Shown: positions 9,132-18,347, numbered from the stretch's first letter. The stretch: 64,000 nucleotides of DNA from Pseudomonas sp. PB106 (GCF_009764645.1 NZ_RWIM01000011.1:1-64000), one strand, 5' to 3'. Translations and numbers: made by a program. The notes: a model not told the origin generated them from the letters alone.

Positions 9132-9611
9132 TTGCGGGGATTTGGGCGATGAAAACTCGAAGGGATTGGGTACGCTGAACTCCTTGCCCGCCTGAATCGC
9201 TGCCAGTGTCGTTTGCATCGCGACATACATGTTGGCCTGGTTGGCATAGTAGGCACCGACAACGATCGCCACGATGCCAACCAACTGCACGGCAGTGGCC
9301 GCCCAGACATTGGCCTTTACCGTAGCGCCTTGCCTGGCAGATTCCTCTGTCCTCCTGGCAATTTCTCGCATTTCCATCGAAAGCAAATCGTAGCGTTTAT
9401 CTCGTTCGAGTTGGCACTTGTCCCGCTCAGCCTGAGCGACGAGAAACGCGTCGATTCTTGCCGACACTTCACGCACCCGGGTATCGATTCTTGCCGACAG
9501 TTCACTCACCCGAGTATCGATTTTTGTCGACACCTCGCTTACCCGAGCATCCATCCGTGCCTCGATGGTCTCGATCCTGGCATTGAACTCTTCGCGTCTG
9601 ATGTCACTCAT
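9129..9611 (-). CDS. Coiled-coil membrane protein of unknown function
   Basis: About 160 residues. Residues 5-65 form a coiled coil built from repeats of 11 residues of the type RVSELSARIDT, visible at DNA level as repeats of the GTATCGATTCTTGCCGACA type at about 9480-9560. A single membrane segment (AVQLVGIVAIVVGAYYA) lies near residue 115, followed by a short tail. The overall design resembles DUF1640/CCDC90-like coiled-coil membrane proteins, but I do not claim membership. The start at 9611 gives MSDIRREEF; a longer reading from 9728 is open. Confidence 0.65.
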   Translation of the reverse strand: MSDIRREEFNARIETIEARMDARVSEVSTKIDTRVSELSARIDTRVREVSARIDAFLVAQAERDKCQLERDKRYDLLSMEMREIARRTEESARQGATVKANVWAATAVQLVGIVAIVVGAYYANQANMYVAMQTTLAAIQAGKEFSVPNPFEFSSPKSPQ

Positions 9612-9744
9612 GGCTTGGCTATTCCGACTTTCGCTCGACGTGTCACACACTGGATTTTGAAGCACTTCCCTGACGTTCAATTCGACACCTTTTGGGTTAC
9701 CGAGACCTTCCGTGGCCATTGGCGTCAACGATATATTTGTCCCC

Positions 9745-9782
9745 GCAGCCCCACAAGCCAGCGGATTCTGACCCGGATGTAG
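9745..9782. repeat. Short dispersed repeat, copy 2
   Basis: Second copy of the CACAAGCC.GCGGATTCTG..TGTAGGC element also seen at 715-752, here between the coiled-coil gene and the LysR gene. Confidence 0.5.
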
Positions 9783-9827
9783 GCCGTTTCGTCAGACCTT
9801 GTAGCCCGGCCAAAACCGCCCTTGGAC

Positions 9828-10703
9828 CTAGTCGTTCTCCAGTGCAAACGCCTCGACAATCTGCTCGATCACCGCACGCACCCGTGCGGTGTGGCGCAAG
9901 TCCGCATGGGTCACCAGCCACACTTCATAGGGCTCTGGCCGGGTACGCTCCGGCCAGAGCCTGACCAGACCGTCGCGCTCGCCCATGTAGACAGGGATTT
10001 CTCCAACGCCCAAGCCGGCTGCGATCGAGCGGCGTACCAAAAGACTGGAACTGAGACTGGCGACGATTCGCCCGCGACTCATCGGTTCAGAGACCAGCGT
10101 CAGGTCCTTTTTATTCTGCAGATACGGTTGATAGACCACCAGATCATGGCCTTCAAACGCCGTGCCCGGCTCCGGTGCGCCGTTGCTGTCGACATACGCC
10201 TGAGCTGCGAAAAGTCCTACGGGCCAACGGGCAATTCGCCGGGCGATCAAATCTGGATTGTCCGGCCGCGTATTGCGCACCGCGATATCCGCCTCGCGCT
10301 TGGCCAGGCTGAGAATTTGCGTAGAAGCGTCGAGCTGCACTTGCACTTGCGGATGCTGCTCATGCAGGCGAGCCATGGCCGGAATGAGGAAATCGATGGC
10401 CAGCGAATCGGTGGTACTGACCCGCACACAGCCTGTAAGACGATCATCGAGCCCCTGAATCTGCCGCTCCAGTTCCAGTGCCGAATGCTCCATTTTCTCG
10501 ACATTCTTCAGCGCCGCCTCGCCCACCGCCGTCAACGCGTAGCCGTCGGAGGTACGCAGGAACAACGTCGCGCCAAGGGACTTTTCCAGCGAGCCGATGC
10601 GCCGCCCGACCGTCGCTTGATCCACATTCAGAACACGCGCGGCCCCGCGCAGTGTCGACGCGCGGCAAACCGCGAGAAACACCCGTGCATCATCCCAATT
10701 CAC
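9828..10703 (-). CDS. LysR-family transcriptional regulator
   Basis: A 291-residue LysR protein of the short-N-terminus type (MNWDDARVFLAVCRAST), with the helix-turn-helix at about residues 5-62 and the periplasmic-binding-like effector domain after residue 90. The GTG start at 10703 has AGGAGG 5 bases upstream. It is divergent from the MFS exporter at 10818 with about 115 bases between, the usual layout for a LysR gene that controls its neighbour (inference). Confidence 0.9.
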   Translation of the reverse strand: MNWDDARVFLAVCRASTLRGAARVLNVDQATVGRRIGSLEKSLGATLFLRTSDGYALTAVGEAALKNVEKMEHSALELERQIQGLDDRLTGCVRVSTTDSLAIDFLIPAMARLHEQHPQVQVQLDASTQILSLAKREADIAVRNTRPDNPDLIARRIARWPVGLFAAQAYVDSNGAPEPGTAFEGHDLVVYQPYLQNKKDLTLVSEPMSRGRIVASLSSSLLVRRSIAAGLGVGEIPVYMGERDGLVRLWPERTRPEPYEVWLVTHADLRHTARVRAVIEQIVEAFALEND

Positions 10704-10817
10704 TCTGCCTCCTGATGATGCAGTTTCGCATCACAACAATGGAAATTCGCCGCATAAACGCAGCAACGATAGCCGATATGCTGGGCGCCATAAACCTTCT
10801 TCGGAAACGTCAATATC

Positions 10818-12098
10818 ATGCGCACTCAAACTACCGGTGCTCTCTGGCTGCCGATCTTCGCCGGGCTCTGCGCCAGCCTGGTCAGCATTGGACTGGCACG
10901 CTTTGCCTACACGCCGCTGATTCCCGCGCTGATTCAGGCGCAGTGGTTTTCTGCCAACGATGTGGTGTATCTCGGCGCGGCCAATCTGATTGGCTACTTG
11001 ATCGGCGCCCTGCTCGGCCGCCCGATGGCGCGTCATCTCGGCAATAAAAACGCCCTGCGCCTGATGATGCTGGTGGTCACGGCGGCATTCTTCGCCTGCG
11101 CATACCCGCTGTCAGTGAGCTGGTTTTTCGGCTGGCGCTTGCTGTCGGGCATCGCCGGGGGCGCCATCATGGTGTTGGTCGCGGCGACGGTGCTACCGCA
11201 TGTTCCGCCGGCGCGTAAAGGGCTGGCCAGTGGCGCGATTTTCCTGGGCATCGGCCTCGGCATTGCAGGCTCCGGGACGATTGTGCCGCCGCTGTTGAGC
11301 CTCGGCCTGCAAGCCACCTGGCTGGGACTTGGCGCTATCGCGTTGTTGCTGACCGTAATGAGTTGGTTCGGCTGGCCCGCTGATCTGCCACCGCCGATTG
11401 TTAACCAAGAAGCCGTGGTTGCGCCGACACCTCGCGGTGTTTATGTGTTGTTCGCCCAATACGCCTTTATGGCCGCCGGGCTGGTGCCGGCCATGGTCTT
11501 TCTGGTGGATTACGTGGCGCGTGGCCTGGGTGCCGGTGCGCACATTGGCGCACTGGTATGGGTGATGTACGGCTTGGGCGCGATTATCGGCCCAGTGAGT
11601 TATGGCTTTCTCGCCGACAAGTTCGGCGCTCGGTTGAGCATTCGCCTGGTGCTGGTGATTCAGGCGATTGCCCTCGCGTTGCTGGCCGTTTCGCAGTCCT
11701 TCGTGGCACTGGCGGTGCTCGCGGTGATTCTCGGTTCATTTCCGCCAGGCATCGTGCCGTTGGCGTTGGCGCGGGTGCATGAGCTGGTGCCTGAGCACGC
11801 TCGTCAGCAAATTGCCTGGAGCCGCGCCACGGTGTCGTTTGCCACGTTTCAGGCGCTGGCTGGTTTTGCTTATTCAGCGCTGTTTAATGCCAACGGTGGC
11901 CACCACGCGATGCTGTTCATGATTGCCTGCGGTGCGATTGGCGTGGCGTTGCTGTTGGAACAGGCCATGAACGTTTGGGCACGCATAACCCAAGGTGGGA
12001 ACGAGCCTGCTCGCGAAAGCGCTTTATCTGACAACCCTGCGCTAACCGTCCCGGCGCCTTCGCGAGCAAGCTCGCTCCCACACGATTATCGGGATTGA
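10818..12098 (+). CDS. YbfB/YjiJ-family MFS transporter with REP-encoded C-terminus
   Basis: A 426-residue inner-membrane protein with about 12 membrane segments. It begins with the GLCASLVSIGLARFAYTPLIP signature of YbfB/YjiJ-type major facilitator proteins and has GRPMARHLG after TM2-3. The substrate is unknown. The last about 30 residues, after NVWARITQ, are encoded by a REP pair (11995-12083). The natural stop has therefore probably been displaced by REP insertion and the tail is not conserved (inference). Confidence 0.85.
   Translation: MRTQTTGALWLPIFAGLCASLVSIGLARFAYTPLIPALIQAQWFSANDVVYLGAANLIGYLIGALLGRPMARHLGNKNALRLMMLVVTAAFFACAYPLSVSWFFGWRLLSGIAGGAIMVLVAATVLPHVPPARKGLASGAIFLGIGLGIAGSGTIVPPLLSLGLQATWLGLGAIALLLTVMSWFGWPADLPPPIVNQEAVVAPTPRGVYVLFAQYAFMAAGLVPAMVFLVDYVARGLGAGAHIGALVWVMYGLGAIIGPVSYGFLADKFGARLSIRLVLVIQAIALALLAVSQSFVALAVLAVILGSFPPGIVPLALARVHELVPEHARQQIAWSRATVSFATFQALAGFAYSALFNANGGHHAMLFMIACGAIGVALLLEQAMNVWARITQGGNEPARESALSDNPALTVPAPSRASSLPHDYRD
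11995..12083. repeat. REP pair overlapping the 3' end of the MFS gene
   Basis: Inverted units GTGGGAACGAGCCTGCTCGC at about 11997-12016 and GCGAGCAAGCTCGCTCCCAC at about 12062-12081, the same family as 851-944. Both lie inside the open frame of the transporter. Confidence 0.85.
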
Positions 12099-12160
12099 CC
12101 TGAATTTATCGAGGGATGCACGACTCCCATCTACACACACTTTTATCAGGAGGAAGCACT

Positions 12161-13159
12161 ATGTCCTTACCCCACGAAATGACCCGCATCGAAATCACCG
12201 AACCCGGTGGCCCCGAGGTTCTGCAAGCCAAGCGCGTGCCGCTACCCGACGTCGCCGAGGGCGAAGTGCTGATCCACGTGCACGCCGCCGGGATCAATCG
12301 CCCGGACGCCCTGCAACGCGCCGGTAAATACCCGATGAAACCGGGCATGAACCCGATCCCCGGCCTGGAAGTTGCCGGGGTGGTTGTGGCCCTTGGCGCC
12401 GGCGTCAGCCAGTTCGCCATCGGTGATCGGGTCTGCGCGTTGACCAATGGTGGCGGTTACGCCGAGTACGCCGCCGTGCCCGCCGGGCAAACGCTGCCTA
12501 TTCCGCAGGGAATCGACTGGGTGCAAGCCGCCGCGATTCCCGAGACGTTTTTCACTGTGTGGGCCAACCTGTTTGGCCTCGGTGGCGCCAGCAAAGGCCA
12601 GCGCGCTTTGATCCACGGAGGCACCAGCGGCATCGGCACCACCGCCCTGATGCTCTGCCGCGAATTCGGTATCGAGGCCTTTGCTACCGCTGGCAGCCCT
12701 GACAAATGCGCAGCAATCAGCAAACTCGGTGGCCAGCCGATCAACTACCGCGAAGAAGAGTTCGCCAAAGTCATCGCCGATAAAACCAATGGTCAGGGCG
12801 TGAATGTGATTCTCGACATCATGGGCGGCTCATATCTAAACGATAACGTCAGTGCTCTGGCGATGGACGGGAGGCTGGTGATGCTCGGTTTCCTTGGCGG
12901 CGCGAAGGCCAACGACTTTGATCTGTTGGCGATGATGGCCAAACGCGCCGTTATTACTGGATCGTTGCTGCGCGCGCGTAGCGCTGCGGAAAAAGCCGCC
13001 ATTGCCAGCGAGCTGCGCGAACACGTGTGGCCAGCGCTGGCTGCCGGACGCTGCCTGCCACTCATCGACAAGGTCTACCCGCTCGCCGACGCCGCCCAGG
13101 CCCATGCGCACATGGAGGCTGGTGACCATATCGGCAAGATCGTGTTGCAGGTCAGTTGA
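12161..13159 (+). CDS. NAD(P)H quinone oxidoreductase (zinc-free MDR family)
   Basis: A 332-residue medium-chain reductase of the quinone oxidoreductase/PIG3 type. The N-terminal GroES-like fold contains AAGINRPDALQRAGKYP; the Rossmann fold contains the glycine motif HGGTSGIGTTALMLCREFG. There are no zinc ligands of the alcohol dehydrogenase type. AGGAGGAAGC precedes the ATG at 12161, which decides it over the in-frame ATG at 12116. It probably reduces quinones with NADPH in the cytosol. Confidence 0.9.
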   Translation: MSLPHEMTRIEITEPGGPEVLQAKRVPLPDVAEGEVLIHVHAAGINRPDALQRAGKYPMKPGMNPIPGLEVAGVVVALGAGVSQFAIGDRVCALTNGGGYAEYAAVPAGQTLPIPQGIDWVQAAAIPETFFTVWANLFGLGGASKGQRALIHGGTSGIGTTALMLCREFGIEAFATAGSPDKCAAISKLGGQPINYREEEFAKVIADKTNGQGVNVILDIMGGSYLNDNVSALAMDGRLVMLGFLGGAKANDFDLLAMMAKRAVITGSLLRARSAAEKAAIASELREHVWPALAAGRCLPLIDKVYPLADAAQAHAHMEAGDHIGKIVLQVS

Positions 13160-13271
13160 GTTGTTGCAGCATTTTGTAATCGTTGCGCCGTTACGGTGGT
13201 CGAAAATGTCACGCGACGGCCAAGGCATCTGGTAAAAAGCGTTCTTTGCCCGACCTTTGGTGAAACGTTTA

Positions 13272-14216
13272 ATGTTCCTTGCCTTCATGACCCGTCTGCG
13301 TCGCCGCCGCTTGGCGTTCGCCTTCATGGCTGCGCTGATTATCGGCGTGCCGACGAGTTGTGCCGTGCTCGAACACACCGAACGCAAGCTGCTGTTTCGC
13401 ATTGAACCGGGCACGGCCGGCTGGTATCGCGGCCTGCCCGGCAGCGTGCAGGAACTCGATCTGCAACCGAAGAGTTTCAAGGCCGGACAAAACATCCATG
13501 CCTGGTGGTGGCCGGCGGAAGAACCCAATGCCCCGGCCATCCTGTATCTGCACGGCGTGCGCTGGAATCTCACCGGACAGCTGTTCCGCATCGAACAACT
13601 GCGCGCAGCGGGCTATTCGGTGCTCGCCATCGATTACCGTGGCTTCGGCCAGAGCAAGGGTGATCTGCCGTCCGAAAGCAGCGTTTACGAAGATGCGCGG
13701 GTGGCATGGGAGCGCTTCAAGTTGCTGCAACCCGACCCGAGCAAACGGCTGATCTATGGCCATTCACTCGGTGGCGCTGTGGCGATCGATCTGGCTGCAG
13801 AACTCGGCCAGGACGCTGCGCGTAAAAACACGCCACTGCCAGTGCGCGGTCTGGTGATCGAGTCGACCTTCACGTCCCTCGCCGATGTTGCGGCCGCCGT
13901 GGCCAATACGTCGCTGCCCGTGCGTTGGTTGCTGTCGCAGAAATTCGATTCCATCGACAAAATCGCTGACATCCATATGCCCTTGCTGGTGGTGCACGGG
14001 CTGGCTGACGCCTTCGTGCCGCCGCGCTTCAGTGAACAGTTGTTCAACGCCGCCCAACAACCCAAACGCCTGTTACTGGTACCCGGCGCTACGCACAACA
14101 ACAGCATGGCCCTCGGCGGGCAGAACTATCGCAAGGCACTCGACAGCTTGATGCACAGCAAACCAGCGCCTCGGGTGGCCGGGCCTACAACCGTACGCAG
14201 CGCGCGGGACACCTAG
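13272..14216 (+). CDS. Alpha/beta hydrolase, membrane-anchored or secreted
   Basis: About 314 residues. A basic start (TRLRRRRLAFAFMAALIIGV) looks like a signal anchor. The fold has the oxyanion stretch LYLHGVRWN, the nucleophile elbow GHSLGG, the acid in HGLADAFVPP and the catalytic His in PGATHNN. This is the family of YfhR/BEM46-like esterases; the substrate is unknown. The start is uncertain among 13257 (GTG), 13272 and 13287. The stop codon overlaps the stop of the convergent ABC gene by 4 bases. Confidence 0.85.
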   Translation: MFLAFMTRLRRRRLAFAFMAALIIGVPTSCAVLEHTERKLLFRIEPGTAGWYRGLPGSVQELDLQPKSFKAGQNIHAWWWPAEEPNAPAILYLHGVRWNLTGQLFRIEQLRAAGYSVLAIDYRGFGQSKGDLPSESSVYEDARVAWERFKLLQPDPSKRLIYGHSLGGAVAIDLAAELGQDAARKNTPLPVRGLVIESTFTSLADVAAAVANTSLPVRWLLSQKFDSIDKIADIHMPLLVVHGLADAFVPPRFSEQLFNAAQQPKRLLLVPGATHNNSMALGGQNYRKALDSLMHSKPAPRVAGPTTVRSARDT

Positions 14217-16024
14217 CGGTAGCCGCGTGCCTGCAGATCGAACAGTTGTGCGTAATGGCCGGCAGCGGCGATGAGTTGATCGTGGCCACCCTGCTCGAGA
14301 ATCCGCCCCTGTTGCAGCACGATGATGTGATCGGCATTGCGTACGCTGGAAAAGCGGTGGGAAATCAGCAGCGTCATGCGCCCTTCGCTGTGCTGGCTGA
14401 AGTGCTCGAACACCGCCGCTTCAGCCGCAGGGTCGAGGGCCGACGTCGGCTCATCAAGAATCAGAAGGTCGGCATCACGGCGCATGTACGCGCGGGACAA
14501 GGCAATCTTCTGCCATTGCCCACCGGACAACTCCTGGCCACCGGCAAACCAGCGTCCCAACTGCGTGGCATAACCCTTGTCGAGCCCTTCGATAAAGGGT
14601 GCCGCCATGCCTTGGGTAGCGGCTTCCTGCCACCTTTGTTGGTCGTTGAACGCCAAGGTATCGCCGACGCCAATGTTTTCGCCGACGCTGAACTGGTAGC
14701 GGATGTAATCCTGAAAAATCACGCCAATGCGCCGACGCAACGCGGTTTCCTGCCAATCCTGCAAATCGCTGCCGTCGAGCAGAATACGACCTTGATCGGG
14801 ACGGTAGAGCCGGGTCAGCAGCTTGATCAGCGTGGTCTTGCCAGAACCGTTCTCGCCGACCAGCGCCATGCTTTGGCCCGGCAGCAGTTGCAGGTCGATG
14901 TTTTCCAGCGCCGGCCGACTGGCTCCGGGATAACGGAAACCGACGCTTTCGAAGCGCAAACCATCGCCCGGGAGGGCACCGACCGTCAGGTGGCCGGTAT
15001 CGACCTGTACCGGTTCGGCCAGATATTCATAAAGGCTGGTCAGGTAGAGGCCGTCTTCGTAGAGGCCGCTGATCGCACTCAGACTGCTGCTCACCGCACT
15101 TTGACCTTGCTTGAACAGCACCAGATACATGGTCATCTGGCCGAGGCTGATCTGGCCATGCACGGTATCGATCACCACCCAGGCATAAGCTAGGTAAAAT
15201 GCCGCAGTGCCGAGCAGGCCGAGGCCAAAACCCCAGCCATCGCGCCGCAACGTCAGGCGCCGATCTTCCGCATACAGCCTGGCAAACGTGTCGCGATAGC
15301 GTTGCAGCAACAGCGGGGCAAAGCCGAACAGCTTGACCTCTTTGATATAGGTTTCGTGGGACAGCAAGGTTTCGATGTAGCTTTGCTGCCGACTCTCCGG
15401 CGCGCGGCGGGTGAACAGGCGAAAGGCGTCACCGGAAAAGTGCGCCTCGGCGAAGAACACCGGCAACGCACCGACCACCAGCAACACCAGCGCCCACGGG
15501 GAAAAATGCACCAACAGAACACCGAAGCTGATCAGCATGATCAGGTTCTGGATCAAACCCAGCGACTTCATGACCAGCGCCAGCGGCCGAGTCGAGGCCT
15601 CGCGCCGCACACGCACCAGTTTGTCGTAGAACTCGGAGTTTTCGAACTGCACCAGAGACAGGGTCTGCGCTTTCTGCAAAATCAGCGTATTGACCTTCTG
15701 CCCCAGCTGCACCCGCAACAGCGACTGCTGCACCGAGAGCGCCCGCTGTGTGCCGGACAACAGTGCCAACACCCCGGCCTCGAGCAACACATAACGCAAC
15801 ACCGGCCCCAGCGGCGCACTGCCCTGCTGCGCATGCAACTGCATGGCTGCCACCACGGCGTCGACAATTCGCTGCCCCAACCATGCCGCCAGTGCCGGCA
15901 GCAGCCCTGCCACCAGCGTTGCCAGCACCAGCCCCAGAAACAAACCCCGCGACGTCCCCCACACCAGGCGCAAGGCGCGCTGCGCCTGATCGAACAAGGA
16001 GGTGAAGCGCGATAGGTCGGGCAT
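14213..16024 (-). CDS. ABC transporter, fused permease/ATPase
   Basis: A 603-residue half-transporter. The N-terminal exporter-type membrane domain has about 6 segments over residues 20-320. The nucleotide-binding domain has Walker A GENGSGKTT, signature ELSGGQ, Walker B LLILDEPTSALD and the H-loop LISHRFS. It would work as a dimer; its substrate cannot be read from the sequence. There is no partner gene next to it. The ATG at 16024 lacks a strong ribosome-binding site, so the start is moderately sure. Confidence 0.85.
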   Translation of the reverse strand: MPDLSRFTSLFDQAQRALRLVWGTSRGLFLGLVLATLVAGLLPALAAWLGQRIVDAVVAAMQLHAQQGSAPLGPVLRYVLLEAGVLALLSGTQRALSVQQSLLRVQLGQKVNTLILQKAQTLSLVQFENSEFYDKLVRVRREASTRPLALVMKSLGLIQNLIMLISFGVLLVHFSPWALVLLVVGALPVFFAEAHFSGDAFRLFTRRAPESRQQSYIETLLSHETYIKEVKLFGFAPLLLQRYRDTFARLYAEDRRLTLRRDGWGFGLGLLGTAAFYLAYAWVVIDTVHGQISLGQMTMYLVLFKQGQSAVSSSLSAISGLYEDGLYLTSLYEYLAEPVQVDTGHLTVGALPGDGLRFESVGFRYPGASRPALENIDLQLLPGQSMALVGENGSGKTTLIKLLTRLYRPDQGRILLDGSDLQDWQETALRRRIGVIFQDYIRYQFSVGENIGVGDTLAFNDQQRWQEAATQGMAAPFIEGLDKGYATQLGRWFAGGQELSGGQWQKIALSRAYMRRDADLLILDEPTSALDPAAEAAVFEHFSQHSEGRMTLLISHRFSSVRNADHIIVLQQGRILEQGGHDQLIAAAGHYAQLFDLQARGYR

Positions 16025-16139
16025 GGGGTGCTGGGCTCGGCTGGTAATGACGGGACGCTATGGTACTCCAGCGCCATGATTGAATTTCAGACGGTGAGGG
16101 TTTGACGGCCAGATGCTGTACTAAAGCCGGCGTTTTTAC

Positions 16140-16205
16140 AGCATTGCCGAGGCCGAGCGTGTATTCAACGCGCTGGCCAAGGACGGTGGCGTCGACATGC
16201 CGCTG
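16140..16205 (+). pseudogene. Fragment of a PhnB-like VOC (glyoxalase-fold) gene
   Basis: On the plus strand these bases encode AEAERVFNALAKDGGVDMPL, the typical stretch before the metal site of PhnB/YdcT-like vicinal-oxygen-chelate proteins. No start, no remainder of the fold and no stop in the right place are present. It breaks at about 16203 against an rtcB fragment in the opposite strand. Confidence 0.6.
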
Positions 16206-16310
16206 TGCAACATGAACCAGACCCAGTTGACCTCATCCACGCACACTTCAATGGAGTGGTTGCCGCTGCCAAGAGTCCCGAGATGTCCGCGATTGTTGGT
16301 GTTGGCCACG
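16199..16310 (-). pseudogene. Fragment of rtcB (RNA ligase)
   Basis: Read on the minus strand, the sequence NNRGHLGTLGSGNHSIEV then WVWFMLHSG matches the conserved GTLG.GNHFIEV...VW.MLHSG core of RtcB RNA-splicing ligase. The Phe of GNHFIE is Ser here. The following SRGVGN residues are gone, replaced by the inverted VOC fragment. Only about 35 codons of a gene of about 400 remain, so it is a relic. Confidence 0.7.
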
Positions 16311-16324
16311 GTAGGCTCAGGCAT

Positions 16325-16352
16325 AAAAAAACCCGACCGTTTCGGGTCGGGC
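16325..16352 (-). terminator. Rho-independent terminator
   Basis: Minus-strand hairpin with arms CCCGACC/GGTCGGG followed by seven T, just downstream of the small secreted protein gene at 16362-16691. Confidence 0.85.
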
Positions 16353-16361
16353 TCTGGCATC

Positions 16362-16691
16362 TCAACGCTGCGCCAGTTCATGCCTGACGCACTGCTCGTA
16401 ATACGTCTGCTTGACCGCTGCAGGCTTGAGTTTCGAGGTACTGCTGTAAGTCTGTTCGGTGATGCCCATCGCCGTCATGCGCATCCACGGTTGCTGGAAT
16501 CGACGCACCTGCAGTTGTTTGCGCGCGCCGTACAGTGAGACGCCGGACAGTTTCGATTGCTGGGCACCAGCTGCAATATCCGAACCCCAAGTGCACGCAA
16601 AGCGATGACTCTTACTCAATTCCTTCGCCTGGACTCCCGAGGCGAGAACAGCCAGGGAAAGCGTTGCAACGGTGATAACAATCGTCCGCAT
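16362..16691 (-). CDS. Small secreted protein of unknown function
   Basis: 109 residues with a clear Sec signal peptide (IVITVATLSLAVLASGVQA, cleavage likely after AQA-like VQA near residue 22). The mature part is basic, with two Cys that could form a disulphide. I do not recognise the family. A terminator follows directly. The context is a string of small exported proteins. Confidence 0.65.
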   Translation of the reverse strand: MRTIVITVATLSLAVLASGVQAKELSKSHRFACTWGSDIAAGAQQSKLSGVSLYGARKQLQVRRFQQPWMRMTAMGITEQTYSSTSKLKPAAVKQTYYEQCVRHELAQR

Positions 16692-16931
16692 AGTGCCAAC
16701 CTAACCTTTTGAAAAAAAGGCGATTTTGCCGGTGAAACCGCGGCTCGGGGGCCAGCAATTTGCCGCCTTTCAGAGGTTTTTTTGCGGAGGCAAATCCGCA
16801 GTTGGCGCACACCTTCGCCGCCGACACCGGCCGACTCAGTCGTTGCTCGGAGCCGCTGGTCTGATGTCCCGCACGTTCCGCACACGGACGCTTCCAAAGC
16901 AGTACATCCCCTGACTTTGGAAATCGACGTC

Positions 16932-17201
16932 ATGAACAAGAAAATAATTGCGCTCGGACTCGCTGGCCTGATTTCGGTGTGCCCGCTTTTTTCACTCGCT
17001 GCAGAAAAAACCGGCGCACCCTCGGCACCGCCGACGGCTATCCCCGGCGTGAACCAGGGCGGATCGGCTTCGAACGAGGATAAGGCCGACAAGAAAGGCG
17101 AAGAAGCGTCCGGTTCGAACTCCGGCGCTGAAACTCACGAGACACAGAAGGATGCAGCCGGCTCCAGTGATTCCGGGGATATGAAAAAATCCGGGCAGTG
17201 A
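16932..17201 (+). CDS. Small secreted low-complexity protein
   Basis: 89 residues. A signal peptide (IIALGLAGLISVCPLFSLAA) is followed by a disordered, hydrophilic stretch rich in G, S, E, K and D. I see no known domain. The ATG at 16932 is chosen because the signal peptide starts there; longer in-frame readings have no such sense. Confidence 0.6.
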   Translation: MNKKIIALGLAGLISVCPLFSLAAEKTGAPSAPPTAIPGVNQGGSASNEDKADKKGEEASGSNSGAETHETQKDAAGSSDSGDMKKSGQ

Positions 17202-17285
17202 ATTGGAATGCTTTCAAAACGCATCAGATGGTGGCGCTGAGCCATGAATGTTAAAGTTCGCGCTCAAAATCAGGGATGGCGCGTC

Positions 17286-17639
17286 ATGATCAAACGTAGT
17301 CTTGTGGCAGTAGCGGTAATGTTCATCAGCCTTTCAGCGCACAGTACTGATATCTCAAAAGATGGCCTCGAAGAATGCGCACGCGTAGAAAACTCGGCCA
17401 AAGCTGTGATGAAAGCCAGGCAGGGCGGCATGCCCATCGCCGAATTGCAGGAAATGGCTGAGGCGGCAGGAAAACAAAACGACTATGTGGGCGGTTTGTA
17501 TAAAACATTGATCGAACAGGCGTATGACATTCCGCAGTATTCGGATGAAGCGATGCGGGAGAAAACGATCTTTGAGTTTCACAAGAACTTTTATGGTGCC
17601 TGTGTCGTGGTGCTTGAAAGGGCTGCGAAGAAAGGCTGA
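17286..17639 (+). CDS. Small periplasmic protein of unknown function
   Basis: 117 residues. A signal peptide (LVAVAVMFISLSAHS) leads to a helical mature part with Cys in EECARVE and GACVVVLE, likely a disulphide pair. This helical two-cysteine design is common among small exported Pseudomonas proteins. No family is claimed. The start at 17286 begins the signal peptide; an upstream ATG at 17244 is possible. Confidence 0.65.
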   Translation: MIKRSLVAVAVMFISLSAHSTDISKDGLEECARVENSAKAVMKARQGGMPIAELQEMAEAAGKQNDYVGGLYKTLIEQAYDIPQYSDEAMREKTIFEFHKNFYGACVVVLERAAKKG

Positions 17640-17708
17640 GCCGATGCGTGGGTTTTGTGCAGGCAACAAATCGATCTGACTGATCGGTTTGTTGTTTTGG
17701 GAGTCGTT

Positions 17709-17873
17709 ATGGACTTAATGGATATTGTCAGTAACCTTTGCACTGCATTCAGTAACTACCAAGGTTATGAAAAGCCACGAAGGGTTTTCTCTCGAGGTTT
17801 CGTTGCGTTCTGCGTGCTTGTCGCCGTGCTTGAAGTGGTCGCATTGAACCTCTACTACACAAAAGTCGCTTAA
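17709..17873 (+). CDS. Small single-pass membrane protein
   Basis: 54 residues with one membrane segment near the C-terminus (GFVAFCVLVAVLEVVALNLY). GGGAG stands 5 bases before the ATG at 17709. Function unknown; it sits just after the small periplasmic protein gene. Confidence 0.5.
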   Translation: MDLMDIVSNLCTAFSNYQGYEKPRRVFSRGFVAFCVLVAVLEVVALNLYYTKVA

Positions 17874-17927
17874 AGGTTGATACGCCGATTGGCGCGAATC
17901 TCGAGCGGGGTGCTCAGGGCTCTAAAG

Positions 17928-18140
17928 TCAAATAGCACAAAAAGGCAGCGAGAGCGTATCTGCTACAAAGGTAAAGGGTAGATCGATAAGGACGAGCGGC
18001 CCTATAAATTGGGCGAACAGATATTCAGCCTCTACACCGTCGTAGCAATCGTATGAACTATTCCGATTGGTAACTGCAGCAAGCCAGGCACAGCCACTCA
18101 ACTGTGAAATGGCCAATAGCAAAATGAGCTTCCTTAGCAC
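17928..18140 (-). CDS. YceK/YidQ-like lipoprotein
   Basis: 70 residues. The lipobox LSGC at residues 14-17 marks a lipoprotein. The C-terminal LVLIDLPFTFVADTLSLP resembles the ILDLPFSLVFDTLLLP end of E. coli YceK, the YceK/YidQ (DUF1375) family of unknown function. The GTG start at 18140 has AAGGAA upstream. Confidence 0.75.
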   Translation of the reverse strand: MLRKLILLLAISQLSGCAWLAAVTNRNSSYDCYDGVEAEYLFAQFIGPLVLIDLPFTFVADTLSLPFCAI

Positions 18141-18347
18141 GTAGTTTTCCTTGTTACTTGTCTATGTGATCTGCAGACGCAATCACCAAAAGTTAGCCAC
18201 CTTTCTCGAAGCCACGCGAGTCCCCTCGCCTGTGCACCAGACCGGAGAGCATACGCGCGTTAACTAAAATGCGCGTAGACAGGTGCTGAAATCTTGAAGA
18301 GGGAACAGTCGTGAAAACTGAGCATCCACGCACAATTCCCTATGACA

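Noticed and set aside
16726..16914. 62-codon plus-strand frame between two small secreted-protein genes
   Set aside because: No start signal, no signal peptide and overlaps the promoter region of its neighbours.
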